This document shows positions 24,446 through 36,598 of a stretch of DNA of 64,000 bases, piece after piece. The notes under the pieces were generated by a model. That model did no database searches. It was given only the letters and a program-made list of their open reading frames with translations, and was not told where the DNA came from. The translations under genes were made by a program, and so were the position numbers. This stretch comes from Cristatella mucedo (lineage: Eukaryota; Bryozoa; Phylactolaemata; Cristatellidae): assembly GCA_009760855.2 (NCBI GenBank), contig WPIO01000019.1, positions 496,001-560,000 on the forward strand, in the 5' to 3' direction. Within the stretch, counting starts at the first letter, position 1, and each line of letters begins with the position of its first letter.

Positions 24446-27400
24446 TTAAGAGCACGAATGGCTTGGCTTTTGGTTTGCAATCGGAAGCCAGCTTAATTCA
24501 CACTCACATGTCATGGAAGGATGATGCCTGAAGACCGCACAGTGGGAGCATTGAAGTAGGCAGTAGGAAACACTGGATGGCTGGAAAAGGGATTCAAGAG
24601 TCGGCAGCATGGAAACACCAATGGCAGCATTTTCGTGCGAAAACCGTGTAGGTAAGCTTAAGAGTTTGAGACCTGAAGAAGTAAAAGCTTTTGCTGCCAA
24701 CTGTTCGGCCACAAAAGCAAAGGACAGCTAGCCTATTACCCTAAGAATACCACTGGCATAGTGTGGCTGACACTGTTACAGCTGTGCAACCACGAACAAT
24801 AATGTCAAGACAGTCCTAGCAAGACTTAAAGGTCATGCAGAGAACTTTGTTTCACTGAGAGTGTTTGCAGTATCTATGACATTGGTGACATGGAATTGGG
24901 TCTCTTATGAGTAAGGACTTACGGACATATTTTGGCTGCCATGTGGAAGCAGGACTGCAAGGATTTAATCAAGTGGGTCTTTTCATGGTGCTCTCAAGAC
25001 CGACACCCAACAGTCAGTCTGGTTAGTTTCAAAGAGCTAGTCATACAGCTATGCTACTCTGCTTCACATTATGACTGCTGTTGCTCAGTGGTACGGAGGA
25101 ATGCTGGGAGGAACCGCCGAGTGATTCACAAGCGACCTGGTCCACAATCACTGAGTAGGATGGGGCCAGTGTTGCCAGCTTGGCATTCAACATCGCTGGG
25201 GTGACTGCAACTCTCCTACTCACTTAACTGGCTAAAGAGTTGGACGCCTACAGTTTGATGTCGGTGCCAGTTTTCACCTGCATTTACAGACACTGGTGAC
25301 CCTGGGCCAGCTGTTTGCACGACCTGAGCTATGCCTTGTCCATCTCTGACATGCTGGAAGGTGGATTTGTTTTGCTGGCTCGAGTTCACCTTTACAGCCC
25401 AGTGCTGGCTGAGCCAGAGAGTGGTGCAGCTAGGAAGTCTGGGCCCAGGGGTCCTTAAAAGGGCAGGTCAATATATTCAATCTTGATATCAGGGCAGCAC
25501 GTCTGCTAGCTGCTCCGCTGGATGGCTGTATTGGACTCCACTCATCTAGCAGTCTGCACGAGAGCTGCCGGCAAGGTCCGAGCCTCTCAGCTGATCAGCC
25601 AGTGACTGCTGGCAGCTTCTATTCATTAGGCAGCAGCCAGCTAGCTGAATGACAGCTGGTTCAATATTCCTATGGCAACTGGAGGAGAGTGTAGTCTGTG
25701 GGGGGGGGAGGTGGTGGTCAGCTCACCGAGCTCACTTAGCCTAGTGGCAGCCGACAGGAACTGGCCTGCATGGATTTTAGAGCTGTTTGTACAGCTGGGC
25801 CTCTTTGTCTGACTCAGTCATTGCAACGAGCCTGTGCTGATCAGGGGGCCACTGAGACTAGAGTAATTAACAATCAGCAGGAGAGCCAGGGGAGGGGGTT
25901 TTGGAGCAGCTCAGCTGCCACCAAAAGCTGCTTATTCAGATCTTGTTTCAGCCGGCAGATGGCTATCCTGTATGAGTGGGCAGCAAAGATGTCTGGCTTG
26001 CCCTCAGGCAGATGAGTAAGGAGTCGATAGCCGAGCTAGACGGCATATGGGCGACCGGTCAGTGGCAATTCAGTCGAAGCCTGGAGCAAGACCAAGAGGG
26101 TGGCTGTGATTTCAAACGGCAGCAGCAGTAGCAGCAGCATTAGCAGCAGCAGCAAAAGCTCGGAGGCATGGCAAAGACATACACAGGTGGCACGAAACCA
26201 AATAAGCAGACTGCTGTTGCAGTGATTGCTACTGCTGCTGCTGCTTCTACTGCAGAAGCACCTACAGCATTACTTCAGCTTATTTTAGTGCAGCTGCAGC
26301 AGCATGCACTTGGTGGATCTGATGCTGCTCCTAATACTACTATCACAGGCACCACTACTGCTGCAGCAGTTGTAGGTTGTAACTGTGCTGATAATAGGCC
26401 AAGAGAGCTTCAGACAGGGTTAGCTGATCGCACTTGTCTGCCTGAGTTGTCATGCCTTTAAGTTAGATTAATGCCATTTACATCGCCTTACAGACAGCTT
26501 AACGTGCTACCTGCTCAGAAAACAGCACTGGTGCCGCTGGTAGCCAACAGCATATGCCACACACTATCTTTACTAAGCTGAGCCAGCATTTCCAAAGACA
26601 AGCAGGCAGGCTGGCCCCACTGCTGTTGACCCGACCTTGCATAGTGGCTGTTTCCCAACACAGAAGGCAGGGTGCTTATTGTTGACACTAGAGCCAACAG
26701 TGCCAATGCCAAAGACAAAAGCTGGCTGCAACAAAGAGGCTGGAGAACAATGTCATCTGGTCTAGTGGGTGGGGCCAAGGACCAACAAAGAGTGGGCAGT
26801 CTAGGCAAAGGGCTGCTGGCTGCTGCTGCTACAAGCCCATGGCCATAAGGTAACTGCAGCAGCCTGGCCTGGGCCCTAGCATACAGCATTCCACTTGTAA
26901 CTCGATCCTAGTGCTTCGATAAGCCCAGGCGCCTAAATACTCCAATGCCCGATGAGGCAGTGAACACATTGTACATGCATGTGCCATTCACACAGCAAGC
27001 AGGAGCGAATGCCTGTGTGGGCATGCATGCGTGAGTACATGCACGTGCCCACGAACAGGTCTGTTTGGTTAGCTATGCGGCTTGGCCTCTCAAGATCACT
27101 GGCTCTCTCATCTGTAGCTCCTTCTGCTGCCAGACAGTCTCTCAGGGGTCTTGGCTGCAAGCCATAGTTTTTTAGTGGACTGCTTTGCATGGAGCACCTT
27201 GCTACGTACACTGTATGACACTGCTGGGTGAAGCAGAGGTAGTATGAACGTGGTCGGTCACGTTCGTATTGTATTCTGTACTGCTAGCACTGTAGCTGCA
27301 CATACTAAACATTGTGGAAGGATTTTGTTCGACCAGGAGCACAAAAGACCAGCATGCACAGCATCTGCCCTCTGGCACTTTTGGTAATTTGATCAATTGT

Positions 27401-28109
27401 CCTTTTCTAGTTATACTGTCTGATCCACTTTTGCCAAAGGATTGCAATAGAGATGCATTACTTTGCTTACAAGTGCTAGTATTTCAGTTAGCACTGCTAA
27501 TTTAACTCACAGTCCATCAGCACCTGATGAATGACAGACTGTGATGATATGCTTATATACTTAATCTTAGCAGGAGCCAGCAGCCTGAGCATTGAAGAAC
27601 CAAGGGATTGTCGCGTGTCACAACCTATAGTATACAGGCCAGCAGATGGCCAGCAGCAAAAGTTGGTTTGCTATACGACAGTCAGCTGTGGCCATATATC
27701 AGACGAGAGAATGACAATCCACACAACCTGAAATTGTAAAACGCAACCTTGATATTTGGTTAGAGTCAAGATTTAAATACATGGAACTTAGAGCAAGCCA
27801 ACCTTCTTCTCGGTAAAAAGTAAGAGCTCAATCAAGTTTGCTTACTTTTTTAACTGCACAGGTTTCCTTTCAGCAAACTGCTAATAGCGAATAGATTATC
27901 GTTAAACTTGACTTGCTCATTCATTTAGTTCACCCGGGAGCTGCATATAATACCTGCATTCAAAAAGTATGTTGTTCATAGAACAGCTTTTTTCTGTCTC
28001 GAAACAAAGTGGTTCAGATCAATTTGACAACAATATTAATAATGATAATAACATTAATTACGTGTATGGCACATTCGAGAACTGAAGAGAGCTTCTTGGC
28101 ACTTTACAG
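24446..28109. other. Anonymous region, CAG/CTG-rich, no recognised gene
   Basis: This is the longest stretch here without recognisable mobile elements. It is rich in CAGCAG/CTGCTG words (for example 26119–26157 and 26230–26360), which generate an Ala-rich frame at 26168–26461 (+) and Leu/Ala-rich frames on the other strand. No frame shows a domain motif or convincing splice structure. A run of ten G lies near 25700. It could be a diverged, unknown retroelement or a lineage-specific transcript. Confidence 0.35.
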
Positions 28110-28330
28110 ATGTTGTAAAGCTATTTCTATGCTACTCACTACCTCAACTGCTCTCCTGACTCTGCTATGCTTCCCACTTTCTCTTTGTTGCGTGAGACGA
28201 AGTCTGTTGGGTACCGAATGCGTACTGAAAGCCGCTTAGGCTGTCAGTGAACTATACAAAACTCTCCCATGTAACACCCACATAATCTTTGTGGCTTTGT
28301 CGAGTCACAGATGGAGATGCAACAACAACA
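28110..28330 (+). mobile_element. LINE-2f 3'-end copy
   Basis: It aligns with the reverse complement of 42098–42330 and 48475–48680. Shared blocks include ATGCTACTCACTACCTCAAC, CTTTCTCTTTGTTG, GGTACCGAATGCGTAC, ACTCTCCCATGTAACACCCA and CTTTGTGGCTTTGT. It ends in CAGATGGAGATGCAACAACAACAA, suggesting a short tandem tail. Confidence 0.8.
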
Positions 28331-29033
28331 AATCACGACCCAAAAACTAGTGGCAACAGTTGCAGTGTCATCAAGCATGACATCGTTTCATGTGACATAC
28401 AGAGGGTCAGCATGTAGATATGGTTAGTCTCACCAGGCACAATGTCAGTATGCATAAGCACACAAAGGACGAATCATAAGGACCCACTAAATATTGTGAT
28501 ACATATATGCGTTTTAAGCTTCTTTTGAAATTTTGGCATGTCATGAATATCATGGCGTCAGCCGAGAATGAGTTCCATGCTTTGGGAGCCAATGAACTTA
28601 GGGCAGGGTTTTCAAAGGTTTTGAGGTTCCAACGAGGTATAGCTAAGCGATTTGAGAGAGAACATCAGGTTGTACCATGCTCGGCCTGGTGGAAGAGTTG
28701 TTCTGATAGGTAGGCATGAGCCCGAGAATAAAGGGACCTAAAAGTGACTGACAAAACCTTGAAGTCGATGTGCTGCTTGATTAGGAGTCAGTGAAGGTCG
28801 GCGAGAAGTGGTGTACTTTGTCAACTGAGATGCTCACGACAGACAAGCTTAATTGCACAGTTTTGCTACTGTAAGCACCTGATTGGACATGCTAGTTGAC
28901 CAGCAAGCAGTGAGTTAAAGAAGTCGTCAGGATGTTACAAATGCATGAACCAATTTGAATGCAGTATCCCTGTCTAAGCAAGTCGAAATTTCACAAATGT
29001 TGTGCAGCTGAAAGTAGGCAGACATTACTGTTT

Positions 29034-29182
29034 TGCTAATTGGTCGAGCGATTAACATGCTTGCCCCGACCAAGGTCTGGCTGAGGTCGTGGTCTCGAGC
29101 CCTGAGGCATATGTGAAAAGCCTGAATAGACATTAAGTTCTCTTGGAGTGGTATACAAATTAATTATATTTATAAATAATAC
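29034..29182 (+). mobile_element. SINE-A copy 1 (tRNA head, LINE-1f tail)
   Basis: The head contains an A-box-like AATTGGTCGAGCGATTAAC and a B-box-like GGTCTCGAGCCC. The body GAGGCATATGTGAAAAGCC leads into AATAGACATTAAGTTCTCTTGG, the LINE-type tail, and an AT-rich end. It is inserted within LINE copy I. Confidence 0.85.
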
Positions 29183-29571
29183 AATGTGGTCGTCTAGTAC
29201 AAGATCACTCTGAAACTGGACACCTAGGTTTTGTGCAGATGCAATGCGAGATATGCTGGCAAAGCCGATTTCAACTAGAAATAATCTTTCCAATTTTTGA
29301 GCTACACTTGGTTTGCCCATAACTAATTATCTGTTTTTCTCGTCATTTAATCTGCGAAATTTTGCTGCCATGTGTGGATATCAACAATACAGGCAGCAAG
29401 GGTTGGCAAAGAATTGGACATGATGGAGGGCACGGATGGATCAGAGCAGGGTTACAACTGAGTGTCATCTGTATAGAAGTGAGCACCTAGATTGTGCTCG
29501 GCAAACACATCAGCAAGTGAGAGAGTATAAACTGTGAAATAAAGCAGATCAAGCACAGAGTCCTGATGTAC

Positions 29572-29728
29572 GCTGAGCTGGTTTGGTCCAGTGGTTAAGG
29601 TGCTCGCCCTGACCAAAGTCTGGCTAAGGTCGTGGGCTCGAGCTCCGAGGCATATGTGAAGCGCCTGGATAGAGATTAAGTTCTCTTGGGGCGCTAGACA
29701 AATGAATTTTATTTATTTATTTATTTAC
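29572..29728 (+). mobile_element. SINE-A copy 2, best preserved on the + strand
   Basis: The head GCTGAGCTGGTTTGGTCCAG continues GTGGTTAAGG (A box), and GGGCTCGAGCTCC forms the B box about 50 nt later, as in a tRNA-type pol III promoter. Then GGCATATGTGAAGCGCC, AGATTAAGTTCTCTTGGGGCGC and a (TATT)n tail follow. The last 55 nt or so mirror the 3' end of LINE-1f, including a GCGCC…GGCGC stem. Length is about 155 bp, normal for a SINE. Confidence 0.9.
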
Positions 29729-30305
29729 CCCATATGTCAGTGGCTCTTTGGATGACCCTTGTCTGTTCACACCAGTACTCTGGAGCCTTCCACTGAGATA
29801 GGATCCAAACCATTTCAATGCATAGCCAGTGGTGCCCGGGGAATATGAGAGAAAACTTAAAAAGACTTTGCGATCAATAGTATCGAGTACTGCCGAAAGA
29901 TCAAGCAAAATAAGCACCGACTTTACTTTAACTAAGTCTGCATTCCTGAGAAGGTCATTTTAAGCCTTTAGCGATGCTGACTCCGTGAAGTGATTAGCTC
30001 TAAATCCAGACTAGAACTTACTTGCTAGGTTTGAAGTTTCAATATAAGAGGTTAGCTGGTCTGCCACAAACTTGCTCTGACGTCTTTGATAGGAATGGTA
30101 GAAAGGTGACTGAGCAAAAGCTGCATAAGTTCTCTTGGTCTTGTGTTACTTTTTCAATTAGCCACCTAAGAACATCCTTATTAAAAGTTGCAGGTACATG
30201 ACCTGAAGCTAAGGACATATTTACTATTTCAGCTAGGTCAGACACAATTGGAGGAGACACACTAGCAAAATCTCGGACACCCTTTCTGCTAAAGCGCCAG
30301 ATTGC

Positions 30306-31230
30306 ATGATACTTCTGTGATGTCATGTGTACAGCTAGCAACTAGCAATAGCATTTTGTTAGTTGTTGAAATGTGTCCATAGTTTAGCTTCCTAAAATGG
30401 TCAATCTGATTGTGCTTTGACAGCCCCACTGATATCGCGAGGTGATATTGCCGATTGCAGAGCTTTCTTTTTTCCTTGTAATTGGAAGGCTGTCAACTTC
30501 ACCTGATGGGGATGCATGAAATGTTAGCCCCACTTTCGGCTCTGATCCATTTATCTCTTTTTCCTGGCATGCACAACCACTGTAATTAGTTCAGTTCTTG
30601 AAGCATTATATCAATTAGGCTGCAGGTGCAGCCCTATATGCATTTTTCATTTCCGTAACGTTGGAGCAACCACTCTGCTAGAAACTAGTGCACCTCACTA
30701 TGCCATTTAACAGAGGGAGAATAAAGCCTTATTTCCTTGTTGCTGTCTGCTTTACCAATCGGCCTTGGTATTCAGCTGCTCTCGATAAACAGACAAACGG
30801 CAAAACGAGTTTGCTTATGTAGACAACCAGATGTGAATTGTTTGTGAAAGTTGTTCTGTGTGGTTTTTCTCTGAAGGCCATCCGTGAATATGCAACTGCA
30901 TTATAGTTCCACCAGTCTGCTATTAAATGCTGCTGCTAGTAGGCATCACAATAAGTTAAAGTGCACAGGCTAGAGCAAGATAGCATGCCATCTTCGGATT
31001 GGCATTCTTGCATACACACTTACCGGCCATTTTCGTGGGTTCTACGCTATTTATCTACCCTTCTGCCCCAAACTATTGCTATTCTTACCTGATGCAAGCG
31101 ATTGGCAGGACTTGTGGTTCGGCAGTTGCAACTTCCCTAATGTTCTTTATGTTAGAATCAAAGCTGTCAGGTTTCATCTTGACACCTGTATGTGCTGTGC
31201 ACTTAAACCTGATAATAATATAAACATATA
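30306..31230. other. Anonymous intergenic sequence
   Basis: No recognised feature. The ORF at 30999–31223 is hydrophobic but has no family signature. Confidence 0.4.
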
Positions 31231-31355
31231 TAATTCATTTATATAGCACACTAGGAGAAACGAATCTCTATGCAGGCACTTCACATATGCTACAATGCTT
31301 GAGCCCACAATCTTGATCGCTAAAGGCCAGCCCCTTAACCCACTGACCAAATCAG
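31231..31355 (-). mobile_element. SINE-A copy 3, diverged
   Basis: Reverse orientation: AATTCATTTATATAGCACAC, the hairpin complement, GGCACTTCACATATGC, then GAGCCCACAATCTTGATCG (B box region) and CCTTAACCCACTGACCAAATC (A box complement). Confidence 0.75.
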
Positions 31356-31949
31356 GGATTGCATAGATAAATAGATTGTATTACTCAGAATTAAACCAAG
31401 TAGGGGCCAAGCATTGACTTTTCCCGGAAAGTTAACTCGTAGGAGTTTTGAAGAGGCGTGTCAGATGGCTTTACCACTGACTACACCTTCACAGTTAGTC
31501 CAAGACTGGGGGGTCAGGTCCTGTCGGCTTCCTTTGGAAGATCGTTGCAGATGCAGAAACTATGCCTGCACATAATCATCTCATAACTATGACTTATCAA
31601 CAGCTTATTTCTAAAAAATTTCTCAGCTCTATCAGAAAGAAAGGCATCGGCAGATGCTGGAGGCAACAACTGGTGTTGCTGGTCTGCAGCTGCTGCAAAA
31701 CTGCTTCGCAAGAGCTACCCTGACCAGCTCTGGTCAAGTGCTTACTGCCTATTTTTATCCACCAGAGATTAGCTTAGCATTGGCTTATCATGTAGCTTCC
31801 AATTTTGACTTCTGATGAAGGAAATAGCATGTAATGTTACAGTGTGAATTGAAGCCGTGGCTAATCTTTAATGTAATTGAACTAATGGGGTAAATCCCTG
31901 ACGTCAAGGACACAGCTGCTAGATGCTCTTACAAACAATGGCCTTCACA
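31356..31949. other. Anonymous intergenic sequence
   Basis: Nothing supported. A minus-strand frame at 31514–31711 is short and featureless. Confidence 0.4.
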
Positions 31950-32155
31950 GCCTCAGGGTCTTAGCACTGGGGGGGAGGTGCTTGTTCTTCACGATCCATG
32001 CAGTGGGTTCGAGTCCTGCAGAGGGCTACCCCTTTATTGCTCAGTGCAAGTGGTGGTCATTGCCGTTAAGGTTCTTCTGCTGCTATACAAGCTGATATAT
32101 ACATATCAGATTTGAGGCTGTTGAATCCGCTAATATCCACCGAGTACATTTTTTA
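31950..32155 (+). mobile_element. SINE-B copy 1, diverged
   Basis: GTGGGTTCGAGTCCTGCAGAGG is a B-box region, followed by CCCCTTTATTGCTCAGTGCAAGTGG, CCGTTAAGGTTCTTCTGC, GCTATACAAG and GAGGCTGTTGAATCCGC. The same order is found at 56976–57157 and, reversed, at 39475–39646. A short insertion (TATATACATATCAGA) interrupts the tail. Confidence 0.75.
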
Positions 32156-32209
32156 ATCCTGGTGACACGACAGTCTATTACAACATAGCATCTACGCTCT
32201 TTTCACGGC

Positions 32210-32480
32210 ACCTTAGCATTCGAGCCGAAAAAGTGCGCACGGTCTCTGTCGACATAGCTAGTGACAAATGCACCTGTTTATTACATCATTTGATGGGTCT
32301 TTGTGATTTGCTCTTCGTGTGCATGTACCTTCTTACACTATGCCCGATGCTTGTAGATGTTACCATCAGTCATTTAGTAATGCTTTATATACAGCATTTA
32401 TAAAGTGCCTGGAAAGAGATTTGGTTCTCTGAGGGTGCTCTGTAAATGTATTGTTATTACTATTATTATTGTTATTATGG
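32210..32480 (+). mobile_element. LINE-1f 3'-end copy P
   Basis: It carries the terminal block TGGGTCTTTGTGATTTGCTC, 3' UTR words, AAAGTGCCTGGAAAGAGATT, GGTTCTCTGAGGGTGCTCTG and an ATT-type tail near 32450–32478. Confidence 0.78.
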
Positions 32481-34021
32481 CGGCTGGATAAAGACTCGAG
32501 CATAGCAAGCTGGAGGGTAGCTAATACTGCTCCATACTCCCACATCTACCCTCTGCTCTCCGGCTGCGATTCTAGCACATGAAATTGTGGACTATGTATG
32601 GGTCCATGCAATCAGGTAGGAGCTGTCTCACGTTCCCTAGCAAGCACTGCAATGAGCCAATGCTCTGCACCAACTATTGATCTCGTGGTCTAGTCTCAAT
32701 CAGAGCATGCCATCTCAGGCTGCTCAATATTGGGGACTGTGTGCATGCCGGGACACCAACCGCTGCGCTGCATTGCTAAAACGAGAACAGCCAGTGGCAT
32801 TATTACTTTGGCCATGTGGCATTGGCCAGTGGCAGTGGCACTAACCAGAGTTATGCAACCTTGTCGTTAACATGCATCGGCTGCGCAATCGGCTGAGCTC
32901 GTTGCTCGGCCGATTGCGCAAAATGACAGAGCAGTCGGTCGCAGCATCGAGATCCAGCTGTGCTTAAGCTGCATGCATAGGCTTCGGTCAGCTCAGCTTA
33001 TGTACCGTTACTATGTTGTGAATGTAAAGCCACTGTCTGCCACTGACACTCAGCCAGTGACAGACGATGTCTGTTGAGCTCAGATGCATGCTTACACATG
33101 CACGAGCAGGCACTCGCAAGCATGCAAGAGTGCACATTGAGTTGGGAAAGAAGTAAGGCAGGTAGAGCCAATTCCACAGAGGCAGATGGAAAGAATGAAT
33201 AACAACCGATGTGTGCACATAGATTGTTAAATACAGTACAAGATAGAGAAGAGATAACCATGTCCGCCTGCTCAATGTGGACGGTGGCCACTTGCATGCG
33301 ACTCTATTCTTACAAGGCTAGTATGCAGATCAGCGTGGTCCCTGCAGGCACTTACTCCAGTGGGTTAAAAGCATTTTTGCTTTTCCTGCATCTTTTCTCT
33401 TGATAACTATAGTCACGTTATACCACTTGCTCTGCTACTAGCTTGCCAAATCAGCATAGCAAGCGACTATTACCTAAGCTTGACTGTAGAACGCTAGGAT
33501 TAAGTCTGCAAGCACACCATGTCAACCTGGTAGGACCCAGTTATTCGGCTACGTGCCAGCATAAAAGTGAGAAGTTCCTGGATTTAGGTACAGAAGTGAG
33601 TGAGGCAAACTAGAGCAATCAGATAGGGAGGGTTTGGCAACGGTAATTAAACATTTGAGTTGGTATAATGGAGGCTGCCAAGGTGATGACAATCATACAT
33701 TGAAAAAGAAGAAACTGCTCGAATGGAGCTCAAAGTCTGTTGCAGCTTCAACAGTAAAGGGTGTCAATTGGTGAAAAACTGATTGAATAGGAAAACTTGT
33801 GAGAAGTCGGATATGTATAGGGAGACTAATCAGCAAAACATTTATCAATTGAATTTTGTTGTTTGGATGGTTTCGAAGCACACAAAAGCTAAGAATACAC
33901 ATGACAAGCGAAGTAGCAGGAGTCGACAGTTTAGTTTTTTTTTAGACAGCAGCGAAGCTAAGTAAACGAATCCCGATTTTTTAGTTGCCTCAGCGAGTTG
34001 TTGCCTTGTGTAAGAAAACAA
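32481..34021. other. Anonymous intergenic sequence
   Basis: No gene is recognised. Overlapping frames near 32988–33297 on the minus strand have no motif. Confidence 0.4.
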
Positions 34022-34110
34022 GTAAAGAGTTTCCTTTACAGCAAATGCGAAGCACCTGGAAAGAGATCAGTTCTCTGATGGTGGTGTAAAAATATCCTAA
34101 TATTAATATT
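34022..34110 (+). mobile_element. LINE-1f 3' stub Q
   Basis: TTTACAGCAAATGCGAAGCACC, GGAAAGAGATCAGTTCTCTG and an AATATTAATATTAT tail match the last 80 bp or so of the family. Confidence 0.72.
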
Positions 34111-35617
34111 ATCCTTTGGATCACTTTGCTATCCAAGTTCACAAACTCAGATGCAATGGCTTAATGAGCTGATTAGCATGTGCCATCTAGCATCCAAAGC
34201 TAGGACAAGGACTTCCGTGCTTTTCCTTTTTACACGTGCATGCACACCTGTTTTCCCGGAACCTTGAATTAAAAAGGGCCCAATGATCAATAGAGTTAGT
34301 AGCACTAAGTCTCACCAGCAATATTCATGTCAAGGCACTCACAGTTAGTCTGCAATCGCCTTGCACTCTGCTCTTTGTTAACAACTTACTATCTTGCTCG
34401 TGTGATAATAGACAGTTGTGCATCGGTTGTGTACACGCTTGTTCACGTCAATGCTCAAGTCAGAACATCAGCAGGGTGTTATGCAGCCGGTTCGAACTGC
34501 GAAATGGAAATGCACCAATCTATTATTTTTTTCTAGATTCATGGCGATAGATGCTGACAGTACAAGTGATTAGTACTCTCATCCGGTTGGATTCTGGCCC
34601 AGGGTGCACAAAAGAACGTTGCACTGTCACTCAGCAAGAAGGTCAGTGGCAAAAATTGGAGAGCTCGGGGATTATTCATTTGTATGCAGCTCTGTGCGAT
34701 TAGGAAATTCATTCCTTCGAGGTTCTTGACTCAACATATCCCTATGAAACTTGGAGTGATCAGTCATAGATTCTTTTCGAAATTGCAGTGATGAAACTAG
34801 ATGGCTCCGTTTATATTTAATTTTACACCTGTGTGTGCGGTATGTCGTATGGAAATGATCGATGATTCTGCAGCACCATTGCCAAGTAGATGATAACAAT
34901 GTCATGCACATGGGCCCTACCTCTGCAGAGCTCAGAAGTATCCATTGGAATTTTACCTAACCGAACCTACTTCACATACATACCAGCTAATCCGAAGGAA
35001 CTCAAGTTTCTGGCTTGCTGGAAGGAGCAGTAAATGGCTTGCGCAAGAATATGTGAGACTTTGCTGGCTGAAAGCTGCCAAGGTTGATAGGTGCAGAGGG
35101 CAAACTGGGCAAATGAGGTTAGGTAACCCTAATTAGGGGGAAGTGGGCGTTTCGTAGCGTAAGGATGGATCAATCCGCCGATAGGTTCAAGCAGGGATTC
35201 ATATTCATAGAATTTGCTTTAGAACCTCGGAACTAAAAGACAAGTAGATTACCCAGGCCCAGCCACTTCTTGTAGAGCCGACATACGACAATCGTGCGTT
35301 GCTCAGGTAGCCGTAATTAAATGCTGTCTGTTAAAACAAAATTATGTTAGCTAAAACCTTCTAAATATATATATTTAGCTGCAATGTATACATAATATGT
35401 TACAGCAACCAATCCTATGAACGGCTAGCCAAAACTGGTAAATGGATATTGAGAACTACTTAGTCTCGCGTATGGACATTATCATATGGAAGTAGTGCGC
35501 AGGTGTCGGAAGTCCATTCGGTATCGAACGGGCGTTCTGCTCCGGCGTTCTGGAGCTGCAGCTGGTGCCTTTTTAAAAGGGCTTCGTCTGCAGGTAGTCG
35601 GCTGAGATTGCTGGCAG
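34111..35617. other. 5' flank of the CPEB gene
   Basis: This stretch contains no recognisable repeat or gene and presumably holds the promoter and 5' UTR of the CPEB gene. I see no convincing TATA box. An AT palindrome CTAAATATATATATTTAG lies near 35360. TCTGCAG at about 35592 could be a splice acceptor for an upstream non-coding exon (weak). In the CPEB frame, TGA at 35603–35605 lies just before the start codon. Confidence 0.45.
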
Positions 35618-36598
35618 ATGGGAGACAAGAATATTGGATTGCAAGCTTTGTCAGTAGGTGACTCGATTCAGACGCCGAAAAGCAGCTCACTTTTTAGTGG
35701 TGACGCCGGCAGTACCAGCGTCTCCCAGTACAGCGATCGACATTTTCGGCTGCAGAAGATGCAGGATGACGGTAACGATTCTGCCGACGCAGCTTCCCAG
35801 AATGGAGCGAAGCTGAAGTTTTTTGACCCAAATTTACACCTCGCTGACAAGAGATCCGACGTGTCCAGCCCGACCTCTTCGAACGCCATCAGCAACGGCG
35901 GTTCTATGAGTTTCGACCTCGTCGACGCAGCTGCTGGATTCACTTCTGGAGCCGTCTGGCCGCCGCGCGGCTCAGACGAGAGTATAATCCTGCAAGGCTT
36001 TCAGACTCTAGGCAGCGGGGCATTCACTGTAGGACTTAATAATAACAATTCGATGATCGGCGCGCCTTCTGTAGGGGCCAATATCGGCTCCATGGGAAGC
36101 TTCGGCAACGGGTCGGTGGGCGTTCTTCCACCGTTCTGCGGGCCCAGCGTCGGCGCCGGAATGCCGACGAACAATTTCTCGCAACATAGACGCGCCATTA
36201 CGGCTCAGCATAATTTCCACATGCCTCAGAAGGGACCGATGCCGGCGAAGATGACATGGAGCGGGCCGGGCGCTGCTGGGCCGCCGCCGCAGTCGATGTG
36301 GCCCGGACCGCAGCAGCCGAGCATCTCGCCGTGGACCGCAGCGCTCCAGCTTCAACAGCAGCAGCGTAACACTCGACCGGCTTCAATGGGTGCAGTGGGT
36401 GGGCCCGGCATGCTGAAGAAGGGACCACAGCAGCAGGCCGGGCAGGGCGCTGGTGGTTTCGGAGCTCACATGAACCAGTCGCGATTTCGCAGAGGAAGCC
36501 CGCAAGTGTTCTCTGGGCGGCATAACCCAGTGGACCTGCAGTACCCCGGCGTAATGGTGCCCGACCTGCCGGACGGCGGTCTGCTCCACTATCACAAC
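35618..36598 (+). CDS. CPEB: CPEB exon 1 (codons 1–327)
   Basis: A single long coding exon for the disordered N-terminus. It holds Ser-rich (1–105), Gly/Asn-rich (about 130–190), Pro/Gln-rich (about 205–255) and Gly/Gln-rich (about 260–290) stretches. SPWTAALQLQQQQRN resembles the SPW region of other CPEB2/3/4 proteins. Base composition is visibly more GC- and CpG-rich than the flanks. The donor AAC|GTAAGT leaves phase 0. Gln-rich N-termini of Orb2/CPEB3 drive self-assembly; this one has only a short Q run, so such behaviour is uncertain. Confidence 0.88.

Larger units (their letters stand above)
28370..30305 (-). mobile_element. LINE-1f copy I carrying two SINE-A insertions
   Basis: The minus-strand copy runs from the 3' UTR words at 28370–28480 through the C-terminal region, the RT core (LLILLDLSAVLDTIDRK block near 29900) and the SLASGHVPATF block near 30200. 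It is interrupted at 29034–29182 and 29572–29728 by SINE-A copies in the opposite orientation. All frames are broken. Compared with copy A, both catalytic-region codons are degraded. Confidence 0.85.

Noticed and set aside
26168-26461. Ala-rich 97-codon ORF
   Set aside because: Generated by CAG/CTG-type triplets. Comparable Leu/Ala frames exist on the other strand at 26515–26889.
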